Shown piece after piece: positions 25,705 to 34,464 of a stretch of DNA of 46,775 nt. The stretch covers positions 1-46,775 of the forward strand of contig CAJJDI010000038.1 of assembly GCA_905182835.1 (NCBI GenBank), in the 5' to 3' direction. This DNA is from an uncultured Flavobacteriaceae bacterium (GTDB lineage: Bacteria; Bacteroidota; Bacteroidia; Flavobacteriales; Flavobacteriaceae). Below the pieces are notes generated by a model that saw only the letters and a list, made by a program, of their open reading frames with translations, did no database searches and was not told the DNA's origin. The number at the start of each line of letters is the position of its first letter. Position 1 is the first letter of the stretch. A program made the position numbers and the translations under genes.

Positions 25705-27566
25705 TATTGATTTATTTTAAATGGCTTATTTAAGTAGGGCTTTTCGTACTCATCTGCTAAATTCTTATTTATAACTAATTCTTCCATTCTTTTTAATGTA
25801 ACTTCTCCTTTTATGTATTTTTCTATCATTAGAGATGCAATTCTTCCAGCCCATCTTGAGCCATAATAACCATTCTCTACTAACACTGATATAGCAATTG
25901 TAGGATTGTCTTTTGGAGCAAAGGCTACAAAAATTGAATGATCTGTTAATTGAGTTTTTTGACCATTTATTTTTGTAAAGTTTTCAGCGGTACCTGTTTT
26001 TCCGCAAATCTCTATGCCAGGCACTTGTAAAAATTTAGCTGTACCAGATTTATATACTTCACTCAGTCCATCTATAATAGGCTCATAATAAACACTATCA
26101 ATTAATGTGTATTTACGAACTTTAAATTTAGGTTCAATTTTAGACCCTTCGATTTTTTTTATAATATGAGGGGTATAGTAATGGCCTCTATTTGCAATGG
26201 CTGCAGTCATATTTGCTAGTTGAATCGGGGTTGCTAATATTTCTCCTTGACCAATAGAATTTGATAGTGTAGTAGTAGCTCCCCATTTAAAATCAGGATA
26301 CCAGTTATTGTAAAATTCAAAATCAGGAATGATGCCTTTTTTTCCTACAGAAAGATCATTGTTTAAATATTGTCCCAGCCCAAAACTCTTTATTTGATCA
26401 CTCCATGTGTTAAAGGATTCTTTAGTAGGTAATTTATTGTCAATTGTTTTTCTATAGGCATTAGCAAAGTATGAATTACATGATAAAGATATTGCGCTGT
26501 TTAAATTCCTGTAACCACCCCCACAATGGCACTGCATCTTTCTTTTTTCTTTTCCGTATTGATAATAATTATTACAAAATATAGATGTTTTTTCTGTGAT
26601 AACTTCTTGTTGTAGAGCGGCTAAGCCTACTAGTATTTTAAATGGAGATCCTGGCGCGTGCATATTCAATAGACTTTTATCTACTAGAGGTCTGTAAATA
26701 CTATCATTGTATAGATCCATGTAGTTTTTTGATCTATTTCTGCCTATTAACAAATTAGGATTATAAGATGGAGCAGAAACAAGACTTAAGATTTCCCCAT
26801 TACTTGGATCTATAGCTACTATCCCTCCTTTTTTTCCATTCATTAGTAGTTCACCGTATTTTTGAAGCTCTGAATCAATAGTAATTGTTAGATCTTTTCC
26901 AGCAATAGGAACAATATCTAAATCTCCATTTTTAAAACTACCGACATCACGATTAAATCTATCTTTTTGAATGAACTTAATCCCTTTAACACCCCTAAGC
27001 TCTTCTTCATAAGATATCTCAACCCCTTGTTTGCCTATTAAATCACCCATTGAGTAATAGTTGTCTTTTTTTATAATTGAATTATTGACTTCTGCTATGT
27101 ACCCAAGAACATTAGCTCCAATGTTTGTGTTGTAGTCTCTCAAGTTTCTTTTTTGAATATAAAACCCTTCAAATTTTCTTATTTTTTCGGATAAATACCC
27201 GTAATCCTCTTTTGACAAGTGTGCTAAAAATACTTGTGGTATTCTAGGTGAGTATGTTTTTGTTCTATTATACTTTTTGACCAAAAATTCTTTATCTATC
27301 TTAAGTAGATTACAAAATTCTATAGTATCAAACTCTTTAACATTTCTTGGAATTATCATTACATCGTAAGAAGGCTGATTTGAGACTAGAAGTTTTTCAT
27401 TTCTATCATATATGTATCCTCGTTTGGGGTAGGTAAAAACTTTTCTAATTGCATTGTCTTCAAATATGTCATATTCTTTATTAGAATATACTTGTAGATA
27501 GAATAGTCTTGAAATAAAAATCAACCCTACAAATATTACAGCAAAGTATAAAAGAGATTTTCTCAT
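25704..27566 (-). CDS. mrdA: Penicillin-binding protein 2 (elongation transpeptidase)
   Basis: Cross-links lateral-wall peptidoglycan with RodA. One N-terminal membrane anchor (about 4-22), PBP dimerisation domain with RGYIYDRN (49-56), and the transpeptidase domain with SPFK (catalytic S307, K310), SCN (362-364) and KTG (523-525). Length 620 is normal. A cysteine/histidine cluster at 331-348 (C331, C346, H347, C348) may form a zinc site, as reported for the E. coli enzyme, although its spacing differs. It overlaps mreD by 4 bp and rodA by 1 bp. Confidence 0.94.
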   Translation of the reverse strand: MRKSLLYFAVIFVGLIFISRLFYLQVYSNKEYDIFEDNAIRKVFTYPKRGYIYDRNEKLLVSNQPSYDVMIIPRNVKEFDTIEFCNLLKIDKEFLVKKYNRTKTYSPRIPQVFLAHLSKEDYGYLSEKIRKFEGFYIQKRNLRDYNTNIGANVLGYIAEVNNSIIKKDNYYSMGDLIGKQGVEISYEEELRGVKGIKFIQKDRFNRDVGSFKNGDLDIVPIAGKDLTITIDSELQKYGELLMNGKKGGIVAIDPSNGEILSLVSAPSYNPNLLIGRNRSKNYMDLYNDSIYRPLVDKSLLNMHAPGSPFKILVGLAALQQEVITEKTSIFCNNYYQYGKEKRKMQCHCGGGYRNLNSAISLSCNSYFANAYRKTIDNKLPTKESFNTWSDQIKSFGLGQYLNNDLSVGKKGIIPDFEFYNNWYPDFKWGATTTLSNSIGQGEILATPIQLANMTAAIANRGHYYTPHIIKKIEGSKIEPKFKVRKYTLIDSVYYEPIIDGLSEVYKSGTAKFLQVPGIEICGKTGTAENFTKINGQKTQLTDHSIFVAFAPKDNPTIAISVLVENGYYGSRWAGRIASLMIEKYIKGEVTLKRMEELVINKNLADEYEKPYLNKPFKINQ

Positions 27567-28066
27567 CTTTCATTTGTTTTGAATAAGTAGCTAAATAATA
27601 TGCATAATGTAATTGTGAATAGACTAGATAAGAACGCTCTTTCTAGCACAAAAAATATTTTAGAGAAATTGAATACTTCTAAACCAAATAAAACTATATG
27701 ATGGGTGATTGAGAGTAGTGAAATGTAAACAACTTTTTTTCTAAAATCAATATTCTTAAACTTTATTACCTGATGAATATAGGCTAGTCCAAAAGATATT
27801 TTTAAAATCAAAGGCCTTAAGTAGGCTATTGTCACTGAAGCGGCAGCATGTAGACCTAATGTGTCACTAAAAACATCTATCAGAAGCCCAATTATAAAGC
27901 TGATGAAAATGAAAAATATTCTATCATTTTTAATAGGGTAATAAATGATGAAAACTATGTAAATGAAAGGATTTAAATATCCAAATAAGTTTATGTTATT
28001 AAATATTATTGTCTGAAAAACAATAAGTAAAAATGCTGTAAAAATATTTGAAGTGATCTTATTCAT
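27563..28066 (-). CDS. mreD: Rod shape-determining protein MreD
   Basis: A small (167-residue) integral membrane protein with about five hydrophobic segments and the GLLIDVFSDTLGLHAAASV segment characteristic of MreD. It forms the membrane part of the MreBCD elongasome scaffold. The call depends on this motif plus position between mreC (8-bp overlap) and mrdA (4-bp overlap). Confidence 0.9.
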   Translation of the reverse strand: MNKITSNIFTAFLLIVFQTIIFNNINLFGYLNPFIYIVFIIYYPIKNDRIFFIFISFIIGLLIDVFSDTLGLHAAASVTIAYLRPLILKISFGLAYIHQVIKFKNIDFRKKVVYISLLSITHHIVLFGLEVFNFSKIFFVLERAFLSSLFTITLCILFSYLFKTNER

Positions 28067-28841
28067 CTAGTTCTTTAAGTTCTTCTATATGATTATTTTT
28101 AATAATATATACATTATTAAGGTTAGTCATATCGTTAAATAAATCAACCTCAATTTCAATGTAATTTTGTGTGTCATCTAATTTAAATGAAGAAACTTCA
28201 CCTATTAAAATACCTTGAGGAAATATAAAAGAGTTACCGCCGGTTATAATAGTATCTCCTATACTCACTGGAGATTGTTTAGGAAGATCTTTTAGTTGGA
28301 CTGTTAAAAAACTAGTACCATCCCAGTTTAACACACCGAAATGATTAGATTTTTTAAGTTTTGCATTTAAGTTTAATTTCGTGTTAAGTATAGATATTAC
28401 TCTGCTATAATTTTTTGAAACTCTATCTGTAATTCCTACTACACCTTTACTTGAGACAACTCCCATGTCTTCATTTATGCTGTCTTGTTTTCCTTTGTTA
28501 ATTGTTAAATAATTATTGTAAAAACTATAGCTGTTTTTAATAATTGTAGAATTGAATACCTCATATTTTACACTATCGGTAACTAATCCTGAATTGTAGA
28601 TATTTTTTTTTAATAGAGTATTTTCTTCACTTAAAAGAATATTTTCATTTTTTAAATTCAAATAAGATAAAATAGAGCTGTTTGTTTCAAATACCTTTCC
28701 TGTAACACTATTTGTAGAATTTAAAATAAAACTATTATGAAATCTGCTATTAGAAAATATGAGAATTAAAGAAAAAGAGAACAGGCTTAGAAATAAAATG
28801 AAATTTTTATTTCTAACAAAAAAATCGATGATTTGACGCAT
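28059..28841 (-). CDS. mreC: Cell shape-determining protein MreC
   Basis: A periplasmic scaffold with one N-terminal membrane anchor (about 13-30), a coiled-coil stretch (about 55-90) and a beta-barrel domain with the family segments GVVSSKGVVGITDRVSKNYSRV and GDTIITGGNSFIFPQGILIGEV. It links MreB to PBP2. At 260 residues it is of ordinary size. It follows mreB after 9 bp. Confidence 0.92.
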   Translation of the reverse strand: MRQIIDFFVRNKNFILFLSLFSFSLILIFSNSRFHNSFILNSTNSVTGKVFETNSSILSYLNLKNENILLSEENTLLKKNIYNSGLVTDSVKYEVFNSTIIKNSYSFYNNYLTINKGKQDSINEDMGVVSSKGVVGITDRVSKNYSRVISILNTKLNLNAKLKKSNHFGVLNWDGTSFLTVQLKDLPKQSPVSIGDTIITGGNSFIFPQGILIGEVSSFKLDDTQNYIEIEVDLFNDMTNLNNVYIIKNNHIEELKELDE

Positions 28842-28850
28842 AAGTTAATC

Positions 28851-29879
28851 TTATTTTATCAATACACTTTTGTACTTAGGTAGATTTTTAAGTACAATCC
28901 CTGTACCCCTGACGACTGCTCGTAAAGGATCTTCTGCAATATATACGGGCAAATCTGTCTTTTTAGACAACCTTTTGTCAAGACCTCTAAGCATTGAACC
29001 GCCACCAGCTAAATAAATACCAGTATTATATATGTCTGCTGCTAGTTCTGGGGGTGTTTGTGATAATGTTTCCATCACAGAATCTTCAATTCTTAATATT
29101 GATTTATCTAAAGCTTTAGCTATTTCTCTGTATGATATTTGTACCTGCTTAGGTTTTCCAGTAAGTAAATCCCTTCCTTGAACACTCATTTCTTCTGGCG
29201 GTACATCAAGGTCACCAGTAGCAGATCCAATTTGGATTTTTATTTTCTCAGCAGTTCTATCACCTACATAAAGATTGTGTTGAGTTCTCATGTAGTATAT
29301 AATGTCATTTGTAAAAACATCTCCAGCTACTTTCACAGACTTATCACAGACGATACCACCTAATGCAATTACAGCAATTTCAGTAGTTCCACCTCCAATA
29401 TCAACAATCATATTTCCTTTTGGTTGCATTATGTCAACCCCAATTCCAATAGCCGCAGCCATTGGCTCATGGATTAAATAAACTTCTTTTCCATTTACTC
29501 TTTCGGCAGACTCCTTTACTGCTCTCATTTCAACTTCTGTAATCCCAGATGGTATGCAGATAACCATTCTTAACGCTGGTGAGAAAAACTTCTTTTTTAG
29601 CGCAGGAATACTTTTTATAAATAAGCTGATCATTTGTTCTGAGGCATCAAAATCTGCTATAACACCATCTTTTAATGGTCTTATAGTTTTAATATTTTCA
29701 TGCGTTTTACCTTGCATTAAATTTGCTTCATTGCCAACCGCAATTATCTTTCCAGATACTCTATCTCGTGCAACAATTGAAGGGCTGTCAATTACAACCT
29801 TATCATTGTGAATAATTAGTGTATTTGCAGTACCTAAATCTATTGCAATTTCTTCTGTTAAAAAATCAAAAAAGGACAT
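28851..29879 (-). CDS. mreB: Actin-like rod shape-determining protein MreB
   Basis: A filament-forming ATPase that organises lateral-wall synthesis. Actin-superfamily motifs are IDLGTANTLI (phosphate 1), IVDIGGGTTEIAVIALGG (phosphate 2) and YLAGGGSMLRGLDKRL (adenosine). Length 342 is typical. It is preceded by an 87-bp gap after purH that may hold its own promoter; the best -7-like strings there are imperfect, so I do not call one. Confidence 0.96.
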   Translation of the reverse strand: MSFFDFLTEEIAIDLGTANTLIIHNDKVVIDSPSIVARDRVSGKIIAVGNEANLMQGKTHENIKTIRPLKDGVIADFDASEQMISLFIKSIPALKKKFFSPALRMVICIPSGITEVEMRAVKESAERVNGKEVYLIHEPMAAAIGIGVDIMQPKGNMIVDIGGGTTEIAVIALGGIVCDKSVKVAGDVFTNDIIYYMRTQHNLYVGDRTAEKIKIQIGSATGDLDVPPEEMSVQGRDLLTGKPKQVQISYREIAKALDKSILRIEDSVMETLSQTPPELAADIYNTGIYLAGGGSMLRGLDKRLSKKTDLPVYIAEDPLRAVVRGTGIVLKNLPKYKSVLIK

Positions 29880-29966
29880 CTATTAAATATTAAAGTAAGT
29901 AAATATATTCATAACTAATATACATAAAATCTGGTAAATTATTTCACAATAAAATAAAATATTTCA

Positions 29967-31496
29967 TCAATGTTTAAAATGTCTAATTCCTGTAAAAACC
30001 ATTGGAATTTTATTATCATCACAATAATCAATACTTAATTTATCTTTTATAGAACCTCCTGGTTGGATAACTGAATTAATCCCCTTTTTATAAGCAATTT
30101 CAACACAGTCTGGGAATGGAAAAAATGCGTCACTAGCCATAGCTGCACCATTTAAATCAAATTTAAAGCTAATTGCCTTGTGAATTGCCTGATTAAGTGC
30201 ATCAACTCTACTTGTTTGGCCTGTTCCACTTGCTAATAATTGCTTGTTTTTCACAAGTACAATTGTGTTAGATTTGGTGTTTTTACAGATTTTGGATGCA
30301 AATAATAAATCTTCTATTTGATTATTGTTTGGTTTAAGTATAGTTGGGAATTTAAAATCATCTAAGCTATCAGTGTGTTCATCTTTCTGTTGTGCTAAAT
30401 AACCATTTAGACAACTTCTGACTATGAAAGCTGGTTTGAGAAAGTCCTTAAGAACTAATATTATTCTATTTTTTTTCTGTTTTAAAATATCTAATGCTTC
30501 TAGCGTAAAACTTGGAGCAATAACAACTTCACAGAAAAGTGTGTTTATTAGTTCAGCTACTTTTAAATCAATTTCTGAATTGCTAATTAAAACACCTCCA
30601 AATGCTGATACAGGATCTGCTGCCAATGCATCAATATATGCTTGTTTTATATTATCTCTAGTAGCTATTCCACAAGCATTGTTATGTTTTAATATGGCAA
30701 ATGTAGGTTTGTCATTTTTAAACTCATGAATTAAACTAACTGCCGCATCTACGTCTAATAGATTGTTGTAGCTTAATTCCTTACCATGAATCTTGTCAAA
30801 CACTTTTTGAAAGTCACCATAAAAATATCCTTTTTGATGTGGATTTTCACCATACCTCAATATTTTTGGATGATCATCACTAATTTTTAATGCATCAATA
30901 TCTCTTTCTGAATTAAAATAGTTAAAGATGGCTGTGTCATAGTTTGAAGATATGTTAAATGACTTTAATGCAAATAACTTTCTTTCCTCTTCAGATAAAA
31001 TTCCATTTTTATCCTTTAAAATATTCACAAAAACATCATAATCATTTTTAGAAGAAATACAGGTGACATCTTTATAGTTTTTTGCAGCAGCTCTAATTAA
31101 TGAAATCCCACCGATATCAATTTTTTCAATAATTTCAGCATGTGATGCGCCTGAACTAATTGTCTTTTCAAAAGGATATAAATCTACAATTACTAAATCT
31201 ATTTGAGGGATTTCAAATTCTAGCATTTCTTTTTGATCACTCTCGTTTTCTTGTCTGTTAAGAATTCCTCCAAAAACTTTTGGATGTAGAGTTTTAACTC
31301 TGCCTCCAAGTATAGAAGGATATGAAGTCAAGTCCTCAACCTTTATTACTTTTACTCCTAATTCATTAATGAATTTTTCTGTACCTCCAGTAGAATAAAT
31401 CACTACATTTTGGTTACTTAACTCTTTAATAATTGGCTCTAACCCATCTTTGTTGAAGACGGATACTAATGCTGATTTTATCTTAATTTCACTCAT
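29967..31496 (-). CDS. purH: Bifunctional AICAR formyltransferase / IMP cyclohydrolase
   Basis: Catalyses the last two steps of de novo IMP synthesis. The N-terminal MGS-like IMP cyclohydrolase domain (about 1-190) includes SALVSVFNKDGL, IYSTGGTEKFI and the GGRVKTLHPKVFGGIL segment. The C-terminal AICAR transformylase includes LKHNNACGIA (catalytic Lys-His) and AMASDAFFPFPD. Length 509 is normal. It is the first gene of a minus-strand run that continues into mreB-rodA, an order common in Bacteroidota. Confidence 0.96.
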   Translation of the reverse strand: MSEIKIKSALVSVFNKDGLEPIIKELSNQNVVIYSTGGTEKFINELGVKVIKVEDLTSYPSILGGRVKTLHPKVFGGILNRQENESDQKEMLEFEIPQIDLVIVDLYPFEKTISSGASHAEIIEKIDIGGISLIRAAAKNYKDVTCISSKNDYDVFVNILKDKNGILSEEERKLFALKSFNISSNYDTAIFNYFNSERDIDALKISDDHPKILRYGENPHQKGYFYGDFQKVFDKIHGKELSYNNLLDVDAAVSLIHEFKNDKPTFAILKHNNACGIATRDNIKQAYIDALAADPVSAFGGVLISNSEIDLKVAELINTLFCEVVIAPSFTLEALDILKQKKNRIILVLKDFLKPAFIVRSCLNGYLAQQKDEHTDSLDDFKFPTILKPNNNQIEDLLFASKICKNTKSNTIVLVKNKQLLASGTGQTSRVDALNQAIHKAISFKFDLNGAAMASDAFFPFPDCVEIAYKKGINSVIQPGGSIKDKLSIDYCDDNKIPMVFTGIRHFKH

Positions 31497-31520
31497 TTTA
31501 ACAATCTATTTTGATAAGTT

Positions 31521-31547
31521 CAAATGTAGTTATTAATTGTAGATCAA
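31521..31547 (-). promoter_or_regulatory. Promoter candidate of purH
   Basis: Reading the minus strand, TTG (31547-31545) is followed after 16 bp by TACATTTG (31528-31521), a full match to TAnnTTTG. The spacer is slightly shorter than usual. It is about 25 bp upstream of the purH ATG. Confidence 0.45.
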
Positions 31548-31747
31548 AATGCTGTCATCAAGCAAAATAGACATGTTTTTTTCAACTAAAATGGATACTT
31601 ATTAACATCTATGTAAAGTCTTTTAATTTTTCTTACTACTTACGTAAAAAGCAATTAATCTTTTGAATATAAGACTATTACCTATAAAGTTATGTTAAAA
31701 AATTTAAGACATCAATACTGTTTATTAATTTTACCATAAAATTGTTA

Positions 31748-31755
31748 TAACTTTG
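31748..31755 (+). promoter_or_regulatory. -7 element of the TonB-receptor/HMA gene pair
   Basis: TAACTTTG at 31748-31755 matches TAnnTTTG exactly and ends only 4 bp before the receptor ATG, so the transcript would be leaderless or nearly so. No TTG is seen at the -33 position. The rest of the 263-bp gap to purH is AT-rich; I recognise nothing else in it. Confidence 0.42.
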
Positions 31756-31759
31756 AACT

Positions 31760-34048
31760 ATGAAAATATATTTATCAATTTATTTTTTGCTTTTACCACT
31801 CTTTATTGCTTCTCAAAATAATATAACTGGAGTTGTTTTTGAAAACAACCCAAGTAATAATCAAATGGCATTGCCAGGAGCTAGTGTTTATTGGATGGAT
31901 TCATCTGAAGGAGTTGTGACTGATTTTGATGGTAAATTTAGTATTTCAAATACTGGTAGTTATACTAACCTAATAATTAGTTATGTAGGTTATAAAACGG
32001 ATACGCTAAAGATTGATAATAAAAAATTCGTAAAGCATTATTTAAACCCTGCATCGAACTTAGATGCTGTTACTATAAGATCATTCGCTAAATCTACTTC
32101 TGTTTCTTACTTATCTTCCCAAAACATCACTAATGTTAGTTCAGAAGAGTTATTAAAAGCAGCGTGCTGTAATCTTTCAGAAAGTTTTGAGACAAACCCT
32201 TCAATCGACGTAAATTTCACTGATGCTGTTACAGGAGTTAAGCAAATTCAAATGTTAGGACTTACTAGTCCTTATATTCTTATAACCTCAGAAAACATCC
32301 CGACTATTAGAGGTGCTTCTCAAACCTATGGAATGAGTTTAATTCCAGGAACCTGGGTTGAATCAATTCAGATAACAAAAGGAGCTGGATCTGTAATAAA
32401 TGGGTATGAGAGTATTTCAGGGCAAATCAATGTAGAACTACAAAAACCAAATGCAGATACTCCATTATTTTTAAATTCCTACGCTTCCTCTATGGGTAGG
32501 TTAGAATTAAATGCTCATTACAATACTAAAATTTCTGACAAATTAAGTTCTGGTCTGTATTTTCACGTAAACTCAAATAATCAATTAAATGATGGTAACT
32601 CAGATGGTTTTTTGGACAGCCCATTATCAGAACAAATAAATGTATTAAACAGATGGCAATATACTGACCTTGAAAAAGGAATGGTTGCATTTGTTAATGT
32701 AAGATACTTAACTGACGAAAAACAATCTGGAGAAGTTGATTTTAATCCTGGTTTAGATAGATTGACAACCAATTATTGGGGTAGTGAAGTTAATACAGAA
32801 AGATTTGAGTCTTCTTTAAAAATTGGTTATGTAAATCCTGATATCACGTACCAAACTCTAGGAGTTCAATTAGCATATAGTGATCATGACCAAAACTCAT
32901 ATTTTGGTCTTAATCAATATAATATTAATCATCAAAGTGTTTTTTCAAATATTATTTATAACTCCATTATAAGCGATACAAGACATAAAATTAAAACTGG
33001 TTTAAACTTTAATTCTGATGTCTACAAGGAAAATGTATCGAACGTGTCATATGCTTTATCACCAGATGGTAATTCTAGCCAAGCTATTAATCAGGATATA
33101 TATAATGATCGATCTGAAAAATCAATTGGTGCATTTTTTGAATATAATTTTGATAATCTGAGTAATTTGAATTTAACTGCAGGAATTAGAATAGATAACC
33201 ATAACAAAATGGGTACCTTTTTAACCCCTAGATTTCATTTAAGATATACTCCAGTAGAGAAATCTGTAATAAGATTTTCTTTTGGAAGAGGTAAAAGAAT
33301 GGCTAATATATTTGCTGAAAATCAAAACTTATTTGCAACCACAAGACTAATACAACTGCCTGTAGATGATCTAAAATCTGAAGATGCATGGAATTATGGT
33401 ATTTCATTTTTACAAAATTTTAATCTATTTAATAAAAAGTCTGAAATAATCTTAGATTACTATTATACTGATTTTGATAACAAGGTAATAGTTGATTGGG
33501 AAAATCCTTTTGAAATTAGTTTTTACAACCTTATTGGTAAAAGTTTTGCAGCTAGTTTTCAATCTCAATTTAATTATTACATAAATGAAAATATTGAGTT
33601 TAAACTAGCCTATAAACTGTACAATGTTAAAACAGACTATGCTTCGGGAAGACTTGCGAAACCAATGACTCCAAAAGAACGTTTTTTTATAAATTTTAAC
33701 ATTAACTCAAATTTAAATGATGATGGGTCTCAATGGAAATTTGACACAACTTTTAATTGGATTGGAGAGCAAAGATATCCTAACAGAATTCCTGAAAACA
33801 CAACTTCAATTATCCCAATCTATCAAGCTCCTACGCCGGATTTTACAACAGTTAATGCACAATTAACCAGAGTTTTTTCAGAAAAATTTGAAGTATATTT
33901 AGGAGTTGAAAATTTAACCAATACAAAACAGAAAAATCCGATAGTGGGTAGTGAAAATCCATTTGATCAAGGATTTGATACAACTTTTGTGTACGGTCCA
34001 ATATTTGGGAGTATGTATTATACGGGTTTAAGATTTAAAATTTATTAA
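31760..34048 (+). CDS. TonB-dependent outer-membrane receptor, probably metal-related
   Basis: A 762-residue outer-membrane transporter. Signal peptide (MKIYLSIYFLLLPLFIASQ), carboxypeptidase-regulatory-like domain (about 20-105, DFDGKFSI...ISYVGYKTD), plug domain (about 115-230, ending GYESISGQINVELQKP), then a 22-strand-type barrel ending in the aromatic tail YTGLRFKIY. Adjacent cysteines C136 and C137 lie at the start of the plug (KAACCNLSESFE), which is unusual for a periplasmic-facing domain. The next gene, 1 bp away, encodes a CxxC heavy-metal-associated protein, so I infer a role in uptake or handling of a metal such as copper. It lacks the SusC-type FeSAYG pattern and a SusD partner. 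Confidence 0.85.
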   Translation: MKIYLSIYFLLLPLFIASQNNITGVVFENNPSNNQMALPGASVYWMDSSEGVVTDFDGKFSISNTGSYTNLIISYVGYKTDTLKIDNKKFVKHYLNPASNLDAVTIRSFAKSTSVSYLSSQNITNVSSEELLKAACCNLSESFETNPSIDVNFTDAVTGVKQIQMLGLTSPYILITSENIPTIRGASQTYGMSLIPGTWVESIQITKGAGSVINGYESISGQINVELQKPNADTPLFLNSYASSMGRLELNAHYNTKISDKLSSGLYFHVNSNNQLNDGNSDGFLDSPLSEQINVLNRWQYTDLEKGMVAFVNVRYLTDEKQSGEVDFNPGLDRLTTNYWGSEVNTERFESSLKIGYVNPDITYQTLGVQLAYSDHDQNSYFGLNQYNINHQSVFSNIIYNSIISDTRHKIKTGLNFNSDVYKENVSNVSYALSPDGNSSQAINQDIYNDRSEKSIGAFFEYNFDNLSNLNLTAGIRIDNHNKMGTFLTPRFHLRYTPVEKSVIRFSFGRGKRMANIFAENQNLFATTRLIQLPVDDLKSEDAWNYGISFLQNFNLFNKKSEIILDYYYTDFDNKVIVDWENPFEISFYNLIGKSFAASFQSQFNYYINENIEFKLAYKLYNVKTDYASGRLAKPMTPKERFFINFNINSNLNDDGSQWKFDTTFNWIGEQRYPNRIPENTTSIIPIYQAPTPDFTTVNAQLTRVFSEKFEVYLGVENLTNTKQKNPIVGSENPFDQGFDTTFVYGPIFGSMYYTGLRFKIY

Positions 34049-34049
34049 T

Positions 34050-34397
34050 ATGAGAAGATATATTTTGATTATTTTATTTATGCCGTTTATGGTGATCGGT
34101 CAAAACACAAGTGCTAAAGCAAGCTTTAAAGTTGATGGTGTATGCGGTATGTGTAAGGTGAGAATTGAAACTTCAACCATCAAAATTAAAGGGGTAAAGG
34201 TTTCAAAATGGAATGTTAATACTGGACAAATAAATTTAATTTACAATGAAAAAAAAACTAATATTAATGACATACATCAATTTATAGCTGATTTAGGTCA
34301 TGATACAGATAAAATTAAAGCTCCAGATCTAGCATATAATTCTTTAGATGCTTGTTGTAAATATAGAGATCCTCTCGTTGTTAAAGATCATCAGTAA
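34050..34397 (+). CDS. Exported heavy-metal-associated (HMA) domain protein
   Basis: A 115-residue protein with a signal peptide (about 1-18) and one HMA ferredoxin-like domain. The metal-binding pair is C32/C35 (GVCGMCKVRIE); canonical HMA domains have GMxCxxC, so the Met here lies between the cysteines. A second cysteine pair, C102-C103 (DACCKYRD), follows the domain near the C-terminus. It is encoded 1 bp after the TonB receptor, which also has an adjacent cysteine pair. It probably binds a soft metal (Cu+ or similar) in the periplasm and may deliver it to or receive it from the receptor; that link is inferred. Confidence 0.82.
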   Translation: MRRYILIILFMPFMVIGQNTSAKASFKVDGVCGMCKVRIETSTIKIKGVKVSKWNVNTGQINLIYNEKKTNINDIHQFIADLGHDTDKIKAPDLAYNSLDACCKYRDPLVVKDHQ

Positions 34398-34464
34398 AAA
34401 TTGATACTTTAAATTTTTTGTAAATTGTAAAAACTAATTAATCCCTTAATTAAATTAATATATT

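Noticed and set aside
31497-31759. Riboswitch or leader peptide in the purH-TonB receptor gap
   Set aside because: No conserved riboswitch core, no amino-acid-biased short ORF and no hairpin with T-run were visible.
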